A stretch of 6,780 nt of DNA from Hydrogenothermus sp. Its GTDB lineage: Bacteria > Aquificota > Aquificia > Aquificales > Hydrogenothermaceae. Below, piece after piece: positions 6,158-6,780 of the stretch. The notes beneath the pieces were generated by a model that worked only from the letters and a program-made list of their open reading frames with translations, searched no databases and was not told the DNA's origin. The number at the start of each line of letters is the position of its first letter. Within the stretch, counting starts at the first letter, position 1. The stretch covers positions 1 to 6,780 of the forward strand of contig QNYP01000166.1 in NCBI GenBank assembly GCA_003978675.1, given 5' to 3'. The translations under genes and the position numbers were made by a program.

Positions 6158-6780
6158 AACTTGATGAGTTTTCAAAAGCAAGACTAAAAATAACTGTAAT
6201 AATATCCCTAATATCTACAATTATTCTTTCAGCTTTTGGAGGAACTGTCTATTACTTTTATAAACAGCAGACAGTATTAGAAATTAGCGATGAACTGAAA
6301 AGTATTGCTTTTGAAATAGCTAGAAAAATAGAGAAATCAAGATTTGATTGGATTATTATGAACAACATCAATCTTCCTGAAAATACCTATGCATGTATAT
6401 ACAACTATTCAACAGGTATGCTTTTTTACAAAAACAAAGTATGCGATTTTAATGAAACATTCACAGGTTTTAAAGTTATAGAAAATGATGTCATATTTGG
6501 AATGAAAATTACAAAAAATTTTGACCATTACCATATATACGTAGGAAGGTCTTTAATTCCAATAATGGTAAGCTTAAATAAGCTAAAACTAATCCTCTTA
6601 TACTCTATTTTTGCAGTTTCAGGAATTATTCTTATATTTTCATACATTATCTCAAAGAAAATTTTAAAACCAATAAAAATAGCAATGGATAAACAGGAAA
6701 AATTTATACAAAACGTTTCCCACGATTTGAAAACCCCACTTTCAGTTATAAGTTCAAATTTATATTTAATGAAACAAAAA
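6154..6780 (+). CDS. Membrane sensor histidine kinase, N-terminal part (runs off window)
   Basis: The frame is open from the ATG at 6154 (overlapping the regulator stop as ATGA) to the window end, giving 209 residues; the ATPase domain is missing only because the window stops. TM1 is at about 12-35, an extracytoplasmic sensor of about 108 residues lies at 36-144, and TM2 is at about 145-168. The H box FIQNVSHDLKTPLSVIS carries the phosphoacceptor His190 in the SHDLKTPL motif of HisKA kinases. Only about 14 residues (LKPIKIAMDKQEKF) join TM2 to the dimerisation helix, so there is no full HAMP domain, a layout also seen in other HAMP-less kinases. The sensor has two cysteines (Cys81, Cys97) and the pair His125/His127; no known sensor fold is recognised. 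It is the evident partner of the preceding OmpR-type regulator. The signal is unknown. Confidence 0.94.
   Translation, partial: MKLDEFSKARLKITVIISLISTIILSAFGGTVYYFYKQQTVLEISDELKSIAFEIARKIEKSRFDWIIMNNINLPENTYACIYNYSTGMLFYKNKVCDFNETFTGFKVIENDVIFGMKITKNFDHYHIYVGRSLIPIMVSLNKLKLILLYSIFAVSGIILIFSYIISKKILKPIKIAMDKQEKFIQNVSHDLKTPLSVISSNLYLMKQK

Noticed and set aside
1..6780. CRISPR array, insertion sequence, attachment site or integrase beside the tRNA
   Set aside because: No spaced direct repeats, transposase or integrase motifs, or duplicated tRNA 3' end were seen. The tRNA is flanked by ordinary chromosomal genes.

Overview
The window is AT-rich (roughly 30% GC by eye), gene-dense and coded almost wholly on the + strand. 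It looks like a thermophilic bacterium, most plausibly of the Aquificota (a Hydrogenothermaceae/Sulfurihydrogenibium-like genome). Three things point that way: the long DHH-CBS-nucleotidyltransferase fusion resembles the A-adding enzyme known from Aquifex; the single tRNA gene is about 67% GC (59 of 88 bases counted) in an AT-rich background; and AGA arginine and AAA lysine codons dominate. The lineage is inferred, not shown.

Layout. Bases 1-279 are the 3' end of a phosphohexomutase gene. After a 42-base gap holding a weak A/T hairpin and a strong ribosome binding site comes a tight cluster: a very acidic 133-residue protein of unknown function (322-723), a hotdog-fold acyl-CoA thioesterase (728-1138), and a two-transmembrane chemoreceptor with HAMP and signalling domains (1135-2769, overlapping the thioesterase by ATGA). 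A tRNA-Leu(GAG) gene lies on the - strand at 2771-2858, one base from the chemoreceptor stop codon. A good sigma-70-like promoter for it (TTGCAA, 17 bp, TATAAT) lies under the ribosome binding site and TTG start codon of the next + strand gene.

That gene (2896-5487) encodes an 863-residue tRNA nucleotidyltransferase with an N-terminal DHH/DHHA1 phosphoesterase module, a CBS pair and a C-terminal class II nucleotidyltransferase. It is followed after 13 bases by an OmpR-family response regulator (5501-6157). An ATGA overlap then leads into a membrane histidine kinase cut by the window end (6154-6780).

How the genes work together. The response regulator and kinase form a two-component system, probably cotranscribed with the nucleotidyltransferase gene. 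The chemoreceptor would feed a CheA/CheW system not seen here. The tRNA-processing enzyme sits beside a tRNA gene that already encodes its CCA end, so its job on this tRNA would be repair. I see no mobile element, CRISPR array or clearly new system. The most unusual part is the crowded 2767-2901 interval, where a chemoreceptor 3' end, an antisense tRNA, its promoter and the next gene's start signals abut or overlap.
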